Positions 21,856 through 34,043 of a stretch of 64,000 nt of DNA are shown here, one piece after another. Both the position numbers and the translations under genes were made by a program. Source of the DNA: Mesotaenium endlicherianum (lineage: Eukaryota > Streptophyta > Zygnematophyceae > Zygnematales > Mesotaeniaceae). The stretch lies in NCBI GenBank assembly GCA_009602735.1, contig WELA01009360.1, positions 863,177 to 927,176 of the forward strand, in the 5' to 3' direction. The notes beneath the pieces are model-generated. The model searched no databases and was not told where the DNA came from. It saw only the letters and a list, made by a program, of their open reading frames with translations. Position 1 is the first letter of the stretch, and each line of letters begins with the position of its first letter.

Positions 21856-21860
21856 TCTAG

Positions 21861-24800
21861 GATGTCCTTCGTTCGGGTCAACGTATGGTCGCAAACAACT
21901 GACATGGAACACATCATGGATACGCCAGCCTGAAGGAAGTTCCAACTTGTAGGCCACTGGATTCACCTGCTTGAGCACTACAAAGGGACCTGTAAACCGT
22001 GCCCGCAGTTTCCTCTTGCCTGTGAAAGGTAGGTTCTCTGTTGACAAGAGTACTTTGTCGCCCACATGGAATGTCACTTCCCTCCTGTGCTTGTTAGCAT
22101 GCTTGACCTGCTCTTGCTGTGCCTTCCGAATACACGTCTTCGCCATATCCCAAGTCTTGGCCATCTGCTCCATAAAAGCTTGTGTAGTAGGAACCTGAGT
22201 CTCCTTGGCCTTCTCCAACAAGATGTTCCCTGGATGATATACTTCTCTCCCATAAACCATAGCGAATGGTGACTGCTTGGTCGATCCCTGCATGCTGTTG
22301 TTGTAGGCAAACTCCAATCCTGGCAGCTTCTTGTCCCACTCTGAAGGGTCCTCCATAGTGAAACTCCTGAGCACCTCTTGCAGAGTTCTGTTGAGCCTCT
22401 CACTCTGCCCGTCTGTCTGAGGGTGATAGGAAGTGCTCATACTCAGCTTGGTCCCCATCAAAGTAAACAATGACCGCCAAAAGTTGCTAGTAAACCTTGG
22501 ATCCCGATCTGAAACAATCACCTTCGGCAACCCATGTAGCCTGAAAATATGATCAAAGAATAGCCGTGCCACATCTGCTGCCGTAGAAGTCTCCTTCATG
22601 GGAATGAAGTGAGCCATCTTGCTGAGTCTGTCAGACACAACCCATACTGCATCGTGCCCTTGACCACTGACTGGTAACGATGTGATGAAGTCCATAGCAA
22701 TCTGCTCCCAAGGATACTCTGGAATAGGCAGGGGCTGCAATGTACCTCCCTTCTTTTGATTTGGTGTCTTGTTTCTCTGGCACGCATCGCAACTCCTGAT
22801 CCACTCCTCGATGTCCTTGTCCATATTTCTCCAGTAGTATTCCCGCTTCAGCACGCTTGCCGTCTTCTCGCTTCCAAAGTGTCCAGCATATAAGCAGTCA
22901 TGATGCTCCGCAAGTAGTAAGTCTCGTAGCTCCTTGATGTCAGGTACCACCACTCTCTTGGAATCACCATAATACCATATGCCGTCCTTCTTCTGCATAC
23001 TCGAGTTGGACTCAGCTGCTCCACCATCAGCAAACTCTGGGTCCTCCTCATAACCTCTTTGAAGCTTCTCCTTGAAGTCCATATTCTCCTTGATGACTGA
23101 GACAGCTGCAAGGTCACACCTCCTGGATAAAGCGTCTGCAGGGTTGATCTTCCCAGGTAAGTACTCAATCTTGTGGTCGAACTGTTGCAGAAACTCCATC
23201 CACCTTGCCTGTCTTGGTGTCAACGTTGGCTGCGTCATAAACTTCTCCAAGCTCTTGTGGTCGGTCTTGATGAACACCTTCCGGCCGTCCACATAACATC
23301 GCCAAATCCTCAAAGCCTGGATAATAGCCAACATCTCCCGCTCGTGTGCTGCATAGTTCTGCTCAGCAGGACTCAACTTCCTGCTCTCATATGCCACAGG
23401 CTGCAATCCTTTGCCCTGGTCCTGGAGAAGAATGGCTCCCACTGCAAAGTTTGATGCGTCCGTGATGATGGTGAAAGGAAGCTCTGGACTGGCAATTGCC
23501 AACCAGGTGCCTGTGTTAACAGCTCCTTAATCTTCTCAAAGGCTTGCTGCTCCTTGTCACCCCATAGCCACTTCTCCTGCTTCTTCAACATGTCCGTGAG
23601 CGGTGCACACACCTTGGCAAATCCTTCAATGAAACGTCGATAATAATTCGCCATGCCGAGGAAACTCCTGAGTTGATGAATATCAGCAGGTACCGGCCAA
23701 TCTCTGACTGCTTGCACCTTCTTCTGCTCCACCTTGACTCCTTCAGCTCCCACTACATGTCCAAGAAATTCGACTTCATTGAGACAGAAGTCGCACTTGC
23801 TCATCTTCCCATACAGCTTCTGATCTCTCAAGACCTCCAACACCTTCCTCAGATGCTCCACATGCTCTTCCAAGGTCTTCGAATAGATCAGGATGTCGTC
23901 CAAAAATATCACCACAAATTGGTCCAAGTAGGGTCTGAAGATACTATTCATGAGTCCCATGAATGTAGCAGGTGCATTACTCAATCCAAAAGGCATGACT
24001 GTGAACTCGAACAAACCGTAGCGAGTTCTAAAAGCAGTCTTCTGAACATCTCTTTCCGCAATTCGAACCTGGTGATAGCCACTCCTCAAATCGATCTTCG
24101 AGAAATACTTCGCCCCGTCAAGCCTGTCAATCAACTCGTCCACTCGTGAAAGTGGGTACCTGTTCTTGATGGTGACCTTGTTGAGTGCCCGGTAGTCGAC
24201 ACACATCCTCATAGTTCCATCCTTCTTCTTCACAAATAAGACTGGCGCTGCAAATGGAGACTCGCTGGGTCGGATGAATCCCTTCTCCAACAACTCTGTC
24301 AGTTGCTTCTTCAACTCATCCAACTCCGCAAACGATTGGCGAAAGGCCGGTCTCACTGGTGGCTTGCTCCCTGGTTCCAACTCGATCTTGTGCTCCATAG
24401 CTCTCTGTGGAGGTAATCCTGTAGGTAGCTCCTCAGGAAATACGTTCTTGAACTCCTCCAACAGCGCCTTAATTTGGGCAGGCATCTCAGCAGGCTTCTT
24501 CTCTTGAGCAGTTGGGCTCTGCTCCTTCTGAGCAAGGGGATCAGACACCACTACTTGCTCCTCCGGCGATGTACATTCGCCCAGGCTGTTAGGATTCACG
24601 CTTGCTCCATCTGATGACCTGGCCAGGGCCACCAAAACAAGGTACATCTCCTTCACCTGATTCGCCCTGCATAGCTTCTTAACTTGCAGGCTCGACAGAA
24701 GACAGTTACTTGTGGTCGTATCTACCTCCACCTGTTTCGCTGTCTCCATTCGACCATCACGCCCTTGGACTTTCACTTGTCCTGTGCTCCAGTGCACTTG

Positions 24801-26228
24801 AGGGTTGGCTTTCCTTAGCCATGGTCGGCCCAATATCACCTCATGGTGACCCAACTCTGCCTGCTCCATAACTTCCTTACTCCGGTGCCCCGCTACTTCC
24901 ACGTGAATAGCTTCCGTAGGTGCACCACACTTGAGTCTCTGCCCATTTGCCAAAATTGCCTCCTTAGGCTCATAATGCTTCTGCACAGGGATTTGCCACT
25001 TTTTCACCAGCATCTTGTGCACAAAGTTTGCACTTGCGCCACTGTCGACCATACACTTCGCCTTGTTGCCGTCGACTACTCCTTCCACGATGATAGGCTT
25101 GTCAACATCTCGTCTTTTGCTTCTCGGCAGGCTCCTGGGGATAACCTCCTTGTGAGTTCTCGTCTTCACGCCAGTAGACACCCCAGAACGACTTACTGGC
25201 GTCCTCCTTTTTCCTGCTGTTGAGGTTGCTTCGCCTTCACATAACAGTCTCGAGCCAGATGTCCAAGCTTGCCGCAATTGTAGCAGGGTCCTCTCGGCTT
25301 GGAATTCTGCTGCCTGCGCTGGTACTGCACAAGTCCCAACTCCATGGGTACTGGACCTTGAACACTCGTGCTTGGCGCTTGAGATCCAAAGTGTCGATAT
25401 CCTCCAAAGTTGTGGCTGCCCCACTGCCTCTGACTATACTCCACAGCGTCGACCCTTGTTGCCAATGACATCATATCTCCAAGACTGGTAGGGTCCTTGA
25501 GCGCCACTTCCTTGGCCACAGTTGGCTTGAGTCCCCTCTTGAACTTGTCCATCATCTCCGACTCGTGCATGGATGGNTGGGCATTGAAGCACCTGCTCGT
25601 TGAAGCGCGAAACATACTCCTGAACGCTTCCTCGCTGACGAAGTCGCACCAATAGATCTCGGGCGGTAGCCTCGGGCGCAATAGGTTGAAATTGCCTCTT
25701 CAAGCCTTCAAATAGCTAATCAACAGTAGCAGGAACTCCGGACAACTGCTCTTCTCGTTCATACCAAGCTCCAGCACTCTTCTGCAGCAAAGTTATGACA
25801 AAGGCGACTTGCCTGTCGGGCGTGAGCGCAGAGTACTCCATAAATTTCTTCACTCCAAAAATCCATTGATGAACAGGCGGCGATCCACGCTCTCCAGTAT
25901 AAACTTCAGGCTTAGGCGCACGCACTCCTGATGCGGGTGGAATAACTGGTTGCACCACTGGGTTAACATGAATCGGTGGTACAACAGGTGCAGGTGCCGA
26001 ACTCGTCGAAGCGGCGTTCCCCATAACAACTCGCACCATTCTCTCCACCTCCGCGCGCATATTTTGTTGAAACTGGGTGTAGACTTCTCCTCCAATTGCA
26101 TTTGCCATTTGTCTTAGCATCGCCTGCATCTCTTGTTGCTCTCTGGTCATTGTTGGTGCTGCCTGCTGCCCCGCGCGCTCAACATGCTCAACATGTTCGC
26201 CTCCTCCAGCTGCCGACTGCGACTCCAT
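21861..26228 (-). pseudogene. gag-pol: gag and most of pol of element B (fossil)
   Basis: Reading leftward on the minus strand: gag begins MESQSAAGGGEHVEHVERAG near 26228 and ends with the knuckle [14 protein letters not shown] near 25290-25250. Then come retropepsin ([12 protein letters not shown] near 25050), RT ([17 protein letters not shown] near 24200, FLDDILIYS near 23890), RNase H ([16 protein letters not shown] near 23450), integrase (CDACQRNK near 22780, MDFITSLP near 22690, [12 protein letters not shown] near 22510, DGQSERLNRTL near 22400) and the strand-rich C-terminal part. The chromodomain is cut off by element A and lies at 12812-12963. About three breaks, plus an ambiguous base at 25577. 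Confidence 0.9.
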
Positions 26229-26251
26229 AATATAATATGCAAACTAGCCCA

Positions 26252-26263
26252 GCTTCGATACCA
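26252..26263 (-). other. Primer binding site of element B
   Basis: On the minus strand TGGTATCGAAGC lies two bases after the 5' LTR end. It is similar to, but not the same as, the Met-tRNA-like site of A and E. Confidence 0.7.
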
Positions 26264-26265
26264 GA

Positions 26266-27009
26266 TGAAAGGGGCAAAGTGCCCTAGTGGAAGCGTAGTG
26301 ACTCACGAGGAAAGGAACTAGTTGCCATCATACTAGAGAGTGCAGCGGCATATCACTAACAAAGCTTAGGAAAAATACTCAACATTTTGAGTAGCAAGAA
26401 ACTGCTCACAAATGATGTAGGATGAAAGGCCTTGTCATTACAATCCCGTAGAAATATACAGAAGTGAAAACTGATAAGAAACAAAGAAGTTATGCCTATT
26501 TATAATTTTCTGCCTAAGTGCTCCTCCCTAGGAGGAAGCTACGGATTTTCCTTAGTGTTCGTCAAATCGTCCCTTCCAGCATATTCGTGAGTAAGCCAGA
26601 TCAGTCTAATCTGACGTGTCGGGCCGATTTGACGTCGACATACATGCATCGACATTACTAGAATATTATATCTTAGACGCGCTAGGCTAAACCGAAACTT
26701 CTAGGTAAATCGACCTAGTCGGCACTCTGCGTCAGCCGAACTTACGTGAAGGTTCGAGTTCACACTAACGGGCCAGATCGCTCGACGCTGTCGGTCAATC
26801 CGACGGTCGCGCTCACCACGAATTAAGGACAGTCGTCAACCGATCTCAAAACTAATCAAACTTCGGAAATCCATAACTCTCTCAATACTTGACCAAATTC
26901 AATGAACTGTATATCAAAATGACCACAAAAATGAACTCTACACTACTATTCAATCAAAACATACTTTCATGAAACTAAAAAATGCACTTTATAAACCTAT
27001 GACCTTACA
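26266..27009 (-). repeat. 5' LTR of element B
   Basis: 744 bases, paired with 12055-12798 and followed by the target duplication ATTGC at 27010-27014. Confidence 0.93.
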
Positions 27010-27014
27010 ATTGC

Positions 27015-27750
27015 CCACCAATTTTAGCACCGTGAGAGTGCAAAATAGGGATGGTGCATTAATCTTCAACAACTGGGCAGCTCCCAACCCCAAGTCATTT
27101 TGGAAAAGCGAGCTGTGAAAGCTCTAGGATTGACGGCAAGGGACCTGAAAGAGAGTCCTTTCTAGTTGATACCTTCCTCAGGACAAGTCTCAAAGTCTTG
27201 TGGGATTACCCGCAAGCCTGTGAAAATCACAATAAATTCAGGGAAACCTGAAGAGGCGTCACTACTCATGGAGTGCACGGTGACGGAGGCAGAGAACTAT
27301 GATGTTCTCTTGGGATTAGAAGCACTAATTCCCTTGGGTATGGTCATTGATCTGCGGAAGCAGAGGGTGACTTACCAGTCAACAGATTGGCAGCCGGCAG
27401 GAGAAATTCTTGTGAAGATGGTTTGCACAAAAGAAGCAAACTACGGTTTGCTAGACTGTTGCGTTAGCGACAGGTATCTAGAAGCCGCCGACAACATCAT
27501 GAAGCAAGAAGAGAAGGGCTATACAAACATCAACATGCCAACACCCTTGGTATGGCAACCCCAGATCATGAAGCAGTTGGAAACGGTGAGTAACAGGGAT
27601 CGCGGCCCGCAAGAGTTGCTGCCAGTACCCTACCCAGTTACCTCCACTGCAAATCTGATGCCTGGAGTTGAGCCGCTGTCGCAAGGCACTGTCAGAATGG
27701 AAGATCCTTTTCGCAAAAGGGGAGTAGTGGTGTTGGAACTATTTGCCAGA
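27015..27750 (+). pseudogene. Element C pol start: retropepsin region running into a DNMT3-like motif I (fossil)
   Basis: This continues element C to the right of inserted element B. The retropepsin C-terminal pattern YDVLLGLEALIPLGMVIDL lies near 27298-27355. After a linker of about 130 codons the last codons read GVVVLELFA, which corresponds to GIVLVELFAGIATG of the methyltransferase in element G at about 60069-60028. The match is cut exactly at the LTR of element F. So the order protease then methyltransferase is shared by C and G although their sequences and base composition differ a great deal. The protease part is confident; the methyltransferase call rests on nine residues plus position. 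Confidence 0.62.
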
Positions 27751-28468
27751 TGAATTGAATTGTCTTACCAATAGGCGATGAACAATTAATAAAGATCTTA
27801 TATCAGTAAGTAATCTTTATGGGATTTTTCGTTAACTGGTTAAACGGCAAAGGACAACACACTAGCAGTGAATAATACTCGCAAGTCAAATGCAAGTAAA
27901 CTAGCATCAATAATGCAATCAGTAAACTCATACATAAGCAAGGTTAGAAGACAGTGCGTATCAATGGCTTCTCGCCTTGGATCCAGATCTCTCTCAGTAA
28001 GCTGTACAAGAGAGCTGGCCTCGTTTCCGAATGCCGAACTCGAGAGCAGTGCCTAGCATATGTACATCGAATGAGATTACTGTTCAACGGTCAGTGCAAT
28101 GGCACCGCCTACCCGGGAGTTAACCACGTTGGTAGGACCTCGGTTAACCAAATCCACCGCCATCTCCCATTATCCCGAATCGCCATTCATCATAGGGATG
28201 TCATCTCGCCATTCATCTAGCAGATCACACTTGGATGCTCATGGAGGCAGTTTGCTGCTACCGAGTACGGAAGTCAACTGGCTGTCAAAGAATGTGTCAG
28301 CAAGCTGACTTAAGTTGACTTCAGCCTGCTGCTTCCGGCTGAGTCATTAAACTGCTATTAAATATAACGTCCAGCACACTGATTATTAACTAGAGTTCAG
28401 CAGGCTGAACTCAAATAACTATTATATTTAAATGAACATTATATCTACCAATATACTGATTCATTACA
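27751..28468 (-). repeat. 3' LTR of element F
   Basis: 718 bases of the A-family type, followed on the plus strand by the reverse of the purine tract (ATCCCTCCAACTT) and the conserved hairpin at 28487-28503. Confidence 0.92.
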
Positions 28469-28503
28469 ATCCCTCCAACTTAACTTGTTGTCGCCTCGAC
28501 AAC

Positions 28504-28769
28504 ATTAAACCGCAGAAGTCTTAAATACTGACTGCCTCTTCAGTCTGTCACCTAGGGGGCCGTTCCTGGGGCTCCAGGATCAGGAGACTGAGATCTGGAC
28601 CTAGATCTGGACAGCCCTCTAGGTCTGTCAGCTGGCCTTCTAAAGAACCCTGTTTGCTCTAAAGTTGGACCTCGAGGAGATTGAAGGATGGTAGCCTGCT
28701 CTTCACCCACTTGGGTGTTGATCCCCACATAGACAGGCATTCCAGTATGATGCTGAAATACATTGGCAA
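28504..28769 (-). pseudogene. ORF3 tail of element F, separated by element E
   Basis: It encodes the Pro/Ser/Arg-rich end of ORF3 (GMPVYVGINTQVGEEQ, then RGLSRSRSRSQSPDP), nearly the same as the end of ORF3 in element A. The rest of ORF3 lies at 35853-37316. Confidence 0.85.
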
Positions 28770-29272
28770 TGTAGTGATTTGAGTTATTATATATTAGTTT
28801 GCATATATTTTAATGTTTTCAAATATATTTGGAGTAGTATTGTGTGGATTCAAGTGTGAATAGGTACTCTAGTGACTTGGTTCATGTCCTTTGAACCTTC
28901 TAAGGCATTTTCGAAGTTAGAGGAAAAACCTAGAAGAACTCCACGTGGCAAAAGTCAAATGTGCCATTTTTAGGTCAAAAGGACATGTGTACATTATTTT
29001 AGAAAGAGGTGGCAAGTTTTGGGATGTGTTGGGTGCCAACACATCAACATGCACCTTCTTACAAATTACTTATGCAGCAAGTATATAAGCAAGAGCTAGA
29101 ACATAGAAAAACATTCCAGAATCACTCTTGTACTTGCCAAATTCCAGAAATATTGTAACTATCAAGAAGCCATCTCTCTTTCAAGAAGCTACCACTTGTG
29201 TTCAAAGATCCTTGTCTTGAATAGATAAAGTGTTATATTTGATTAAGTACTTTATCTATCTGTTTCACTACA
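28770..29272 (+). repeat. 5' LTR of element E
   Basis: 503 bases with perfect 7-base inverted ends TGTAGTG/CACTACA. Confidence 0.95.
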
Positions 29273-29273
29273 G

Positions 29274-29285
29274 TGGTATCGGAGC
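29274..29285 (+). other. Primer binding site of element E
   Basis: TGGTATCGGAGC, the same Met-tRNA-like site as in element A. Confidence 0.85.
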
Positions 29286-29309
29286 TAGGCACTTTGGTAG
29301 CACAAGAAG

Positions 29310-30590
29310 ATGGCCGATCCTCAAGACCAACAGCAAGCTTTCGAAGGAAGCCCTTCCACTCCAAGACACCCTCCTCCAGCGCTGATGGGAGAGCCCACTC
29401 ACGAAAATCTGCAACAACAAGAAGCACCACAAGGAGGAGTACACCCTCCTCCAGCGCCGATGGGAGAGCCTACTCAAGGAAATCTGCGACAACAAGAAGC
29501 ACCACAAGGAGGAGCGCCGTCAAATCCCGTGGCAGCCGCTATAGCAAAGTTGACCCCACCACAAGGAGTTCCTGCAAATGAGTGGGCAGCCTTCTTAATG
29601 ACCGTCCACAACCAAGTGGGCTTGGCCACTTATGAAGCAACCGTGCAAGCGTCAAGAGAAGCTATGGCTGCCATGGTTGCCCCTATTGCGAGCCATGGTC
29701 AAAATCCAGCCCCGGCTCAAGCGCCTCCACAAGAGCCAACGAGAACAAGGAAACTCATGAAGCTCGGCAAACCCGACACTTTCAACCCCGGGAAAGGTGC
29801 CAACTTGAATTTATGGCTCTACCAAGTGGAGACGTACCTCGCGTTCCTTGAAGTACCCGAGGAGGACTACGTTCCCTTTGCCGTTACCTTACTTAGAGGA
29901 GCAGCAACATCATGGTGGCGTAACTATCAAGCGGCTATATATCAAGCTATGGCGCACCCCATGCTCGGCCAAGAGCCCCCACCATCATATGCAAGATGGG
30001 CAGATTTTCGTGAGGCCCTCAAGAAGCAATTCATGCCCATCAATGCGGAGAAGATTGCCCGAGGAAAGCTCCACCATCTCAAGCAAACGACGTCCGTTCA
30101 AGAGTATACATCCAGATTTCACGCCCTCACTCTTGAGATCCCCAACATGTCTCTCGAGGAGAAGATTGACCGCTACATCTTTGGCCTGAAGCCCAAGGTG
30201 GCAAAGGAAGTGGAATTACGCGACTTGACGAACTTCTCAAAGATCATTGAAGTGGCCCAAAAGGTGGATACCTTGGATTTCAAGCACTCCGTGCCTTCAT
30301 CTTCACGGGTACCGACGACGCGGGTGTACGCAGCCCCTTCCACATCCGAATCTGGACCCACACCCATGGAAATCGGAGTTATTAAAAGGGACCCCGCGGC
30401 TGCCCGGAAGAGTGGAAGACCCTCCAATGACACTTATGATGCAAGAAACCAGCAAGGAGTGAAAGCAAGACTCTCCCCGGCTGAAAAAGAAGCTCTCATG
30501 ACGGCTGGACTATGCTTCTATTGCAAGGAAAAGGGCCATCGTGCACTTTCATGCCCCAAAAAGTTGTCAAAAAACGGACAGCGCCGGTAG
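29310..30590 (+). CDS. gag: gag of element E
   Basis: An open frame of 426 codons. It starts with a Pro/Gln-rich part holding a 25-residue tandem repeat (29370-29519). The capsid-like region follows (FNPGKGANLNLWLYQVETYL, SWWRNYQAAIYQ, SVQEYTSRFHALTLEIPNMS). The C-terminal end has a CCHC knuckle, CFYCKEKGHRALSC (30514-30555). The start codon lies 25 bases after the primer site. Gag forms the particle and packages RNA. Confidence 0.88.
   Translation: MADPQDQQQAFEGSPSTPRHPPPALMGEPTHENLQQQEAPQGGVHPPPAPMGEPTQGNLRQQEAPQGGAPSNPVAAAIAKLTPPQGVPANEWAAFLMTVHNQVGLATYEATVQASREAMAAMVAPIASHGQNPAPAQAPPQEPTRTRKLMKLGKPDTFNPGKGANLNLWLYQVETYLAFLEVPEEDYVPFAVTLLRGAATSWWRNYQAAIYQAMAHPMLGQEPPPSYARWADFREALKKQFMPINAEKIARGKLHHLKQTTSVQEYTSRFHALTLEIPNMSLEEKIDRYIFGLKPKVAKEVELRDLTNFSKIIEVAQKVDTLDFKHSVPSSSRVPTTRVYAAPSTSESGPTPMEIGVIKRDPAAARKSGRPSNDTYDARNQQGVKARLSPAEKEALMTAGLCFYCKEKGHRALSCPKKLSKNGQRR
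29370..29519 (+). repeat. Two tandem 75-base units inside gag of element E
   Basis: The two units encode PPPALMGEPTHENLQQQEAP... and PPPAPMGEPTQGNLRQQEAP..., 25 residues each. They have diverged at a handful of positions, so the duplication is older than this insertion. Confidence 0.85.
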
Positions 30591-33500
30591 GCCAGGAGCC
30601 TACCACCCCAAGACCCACTTCACGAGAAGGCAACACGCCAAGTGAGGTGGAGACCCCCGTTGAAGACGACGTTCCAGCCCCAATGAGTTTGAGAGGTTAC
30701 CTTGGAGGAGAGAAGGTCCACATCTTGGTGGATAGCGGAGCTCAAGGCAACTTCATTGCTGCAGATTTTGCCACCAAGCACGGTATTACTATGCGAACTC
30801 TTGACCACGACGAGGAGATTTTGATGCCCGATGGATTCTCCTATACTACCCCCTCCAAGAAGACGTACCCCTTGGCACTCTCTATCAAGTCCTTCAAGGA
30901 TAGAGTAGTGTTCTCCCCCATGCAATTGGGCAAGTACGACGTCATCCTAGAGACGCCTTGGTTGACCAAGCACAACCCCCAAGATGATTGTAGGACCGGT
31001 ACTATCAAGATCAAGAATGACATCACTTCACAAAGAAGTATTCTCCCCGGAATTGCCCAAGGGCTTATTCCCCAAGAGATTCGTAGACCACAAGATAGAG
31101 TTGGAGCCCGGCAGCAAGCCCATCTCTCGGCCTACGTTCAACATGTCATACACGGAGCTAGACGAAGTCAAGAAGCAAATCAAGGAGCTACTGGAGCATG
31201 GCTTCGTTCGACCTAGCAAGTCGCCATTTGGAGCCTCGGTGCTATTTGTCAAGAAGAAAGATGGTACCTTGAGGATGTGTGTGGACTATCGCGCCCTCAA
31301 CAAGATCACCATCAAGAATCGATACCCGCTGCCGCGCATGGATGAGCTCATGGACCGGCTGGTTGGAGCCAAGTACTTCACGAAGATTGACTTACGGAGC
31401 GGCTACCACCAGATTCGCATCGCAGAACCGGACATAGAGAAGACAGCTTTCAGGACAAGATATGGACATTTTGAGTTCATGGTCCTGCCATTTGGACCCA
31501 CCAACGCGCCAGCAACTTTCATGACTATGATGAACACCATATTTCAGCCCATGTTGGACAGATTTGTGGTGGTATTCATCGATGACATCCATATCTACAG
31601 CAAGACCCTTGAAGAGCATGCGAGACACTTGAAAGAAGTCCTTGAAGTATTGAAGCAAAACAAGCTATTTGCGAAGGAGTCAAAGTGCGAGTTTGCCAAA
31701 CAAGAAGTGGAGTTCCTAGGTCTCCACGTGACTGCTGATGGCATCAAGATAGACCCCAAGAAGACCACGGTGGTGGAGGAATGGCCAACCCCCATGACCA
31801 AAAAAGAACTCCAGTCATTCCTGAGACTTACCAATTGGTACAGAAGATTCATCCAAGGCTTCTCGCACATAGCAGCCCCCCTGACAGATCTACTCAAGAA
31901 GGACAGGCTATATACATGGACCGAGAAAGAGGAAGAGGCATTTCAAGAGTTAAAGCAAAGATTGACCACATCCCCGGTGCTCACACTCCCAAGTCCAAAC
32001 CCAGATTGGCCCTTCCACGTCATCACCGATGCATCTTCCTATGCAATAGGAGCAATCCTGCTTCAAGACCAAGGCAAGGGACTGCAGCCCATCGCCTACG
32101 AGTCAAGGAAGCTAAATCCAGCCGAGCAAAATTATACAACCACGGAGCGAGAGGCATTGGCGATTGTACATGCTTTGAAAGTTTGGCGCTGCTACGTTGA
32201 AGGACGCAAGGTACTGGTCACCACAGACCACGAGGCGTTAAAGCACCTCCAGACGCAGCCGTATCTCTCAAGGAGACAAGTAAGATGCAGCGGATACTTG
32301 CAACAATACAACATCACGATTCCGTACCAGCCCGGCAAGACAAACCCGGCTGACCCCCTCTCAAAACTGCAATTAAATGCAGTCATGACATCGCTGAAGA
32401 CAGATTTGGAAGCTCGATTTTCAACCGCCTATGAAAGAGACCCTTACTACAAGAACGGAGAAGCAGCCTTGGACCCATACAAGAAGCAAGAAGGCAATTA
32501 TTGGGTGAGGCAAGACACGGGCCAGAGATGTGTTCCTAATGACATAGACCTCCGGCTCTTGCTTCTACGAGAAGCACACGACAACCCTCTTGGAGGACAC
32601 TTTGGAATCCTAAGGACCACGGGCGTTCTAGCGAGGACTTATTCTTGGTTAGGCATGTCTAAGCAAGTCAAGGAGTATTGCAAGAGCTCTGACACATGCC
32701 AAAGAATCAAGCCATCATTGCAAAAAGCGGGAGGACTCCTCCAACCACTACCAATTCCCAAAAGACAATGGACGGACATCTCAATGGACCTTATCGTGGA
32801 CCTGCCCGTGACACCTCGAGGCCATAATGCTATACTCACGGTGGTGGACAGACTTCCCAAGATGGCTCATTTTATTCCCACGACGACTAAGGCTACAGCG
32901 CCACAACTTGCAAGACTCATCTTTGACAACATCTTCCGACTCCATGGACTACCATCAAGAATTGTGTCGGATAGAGATCCAAGATTCACAAGCCAATTCC
33001 GGAAAAATATCTTCAAGAACTTGGGTACATCGTTGGATATGTCTACCGCCTACCACCCACAATCAGATGGGCAAATTGAGCGCATGAATTGTACTCTAAA
33101 GACCTCTCTAAAGGCCTACGTGTCTACTCTGGAGAAAGATTTGGACATGTACTTGACCCCCCTGGAGTTTGCCTACAACAACACGACGCAGGCCTCTACC
33201 CAAGAGTCCCCATTCTTCCTCAACTATGGCTTCCATCCAACCACGCCGCTGAGCTTCACGGTTGGCCATGATGAAGTACCTGCAGCCACAGATTTTATGG
33301 TGACATTGGAAGCAGCCCTTACAGCAGCGAAGAAAGCTCTACAACACGCGCAAGATGCTCAAGCAAGAGTGGCGAACAGATCCAGAAGAGAAATTACGTA
33401 CAGGGTGGGTGACAACGTGTTACTATCGTCCAATAATATTTCTCTAAACAATAGGCCTGCCGGCAGCAAGTTCTCTCCCAAGTATTTGGGACCCTTCAAG

Positions 33501-34043
33501 ATTATCCAGCAAGTCAACCCCGTTGCTTTCAAGCTAGAACTTCCCCAGACTATGCACATCGACCCCGTATTCAACGCTTCCCTCTTCAAACCATATGTGC
33601 AACCCGACGACAAGTTTCCAGGACGTGTGACAACCCCACCAGTCCCAACAAAAGTGGATGATCATTTGGAGTACGATATGGAAGACATAGTGGCTATGAG
33701 AAATTTTAGGAGACAGCAGCAATACTTGATCAAGTGGAAAGGATATCCAGATTCGGAGAATAGTTGGGTGGCGGCGCACTACCTTGACAAAGTTCAGAGA
33801 AAGTTGAAGCGCTTCCATGCCGCCAACCCCCATCTTGAACCAGCTCCAAGTCTCTTTACTAGATCCCGAAGACTTCAGGGAGGCAGCCTGCCACCATCAA
33901 GAAGCAGCAGAAGACCCCTTGGAGGCAGCCTGCAAGAACAAGAAAGAGGAAAAAATGACATTAGACACTTTTCTCTTCTTGCAGTTTCTGGACAGAAAAC
34001 TAAAACTGGCACTGGTGATAGGTTCCTGCATAATAAATACTGA
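30591..34043 (+). pseudogene. pol: pol of element E: protease, RT, RNase H, integrase, chromodomain
   Basis: Domains in order: retropepsin (LVDSGAQGNFIA near 30730), RT ([20 protein letters not shown] near 31275, [11 protein letters not shown] near 31570), RNase H ([13 protein letters not shown] near 32020), integrase zinc part ([10 protein letters not shown] near 32580, CQRIK near 32700), integrase core (MDLIVDLP near 32785, [11 protein letters not shown] near 32965, [11 protein letters not shown] near 33065) and chromodomain ([15 protein letters not shown] near 33725). A Ser/Arg-rich tail follows. Most of it is one long open frame. The protease part reads from a frame that overlaps the end of gag, as this family often does. 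One or two breaks at most. Confidence 0.9.

Larger units (their letters stand above)
12055..27009 (-). mobile_element. Element B: chromodomain Ty3/gypsy retrotransposon hosting element A (fossil)
   Basis: Both LTRs (12055-12798 and 26266-27009) and the duplication ATTGC (12050-12054 and 27010-27014) are present. On the minus strand a primer binding site TGGTATCGAAGC adjoins the 5' LTR. Gag has a CCHC knuckle. Pol has protease, RT, RNase H, integrase and, beyond the inserted element A, a chromodomain. A purine tract (AAGGAGGGGGATGA) precedes the 3' LTR. The LTRs differ by roughly 2 % by eye. It is broken, with about three breaks besides the insertion of A, an 85-base assembly gap and one ambiguous base at 25577. 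Confidence 0.92.
7381..27750 (+). mobile_element. Element C: old Ty3/gypsy-like retrotransposon with protease and the start of a DNMT3-like domain (fossil)
   Basis: Pieces of one plus-strand element lie at about 7381-9333, 10607-10829, 11583-12049 and 27015-27750. They are separated by later insertions with target duplications (solo LTR 9339-10601, solo LTR 10835-11577, element B 12055-27009). Order: gag with a CCHC zinc knuckle, an unassigned stretch, retropepsin region, then the first bases of a DNA methyltransferase domain at the right edge. The rest of pol is absent because the LTR of element F abuts it. The left end and LTR were not found; 7381 is only the base after the solo LTR duplication. 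The coding pieces carry several breaks. Base composition is much less GC-rich than that of the related element G. Confidence 0.72.
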
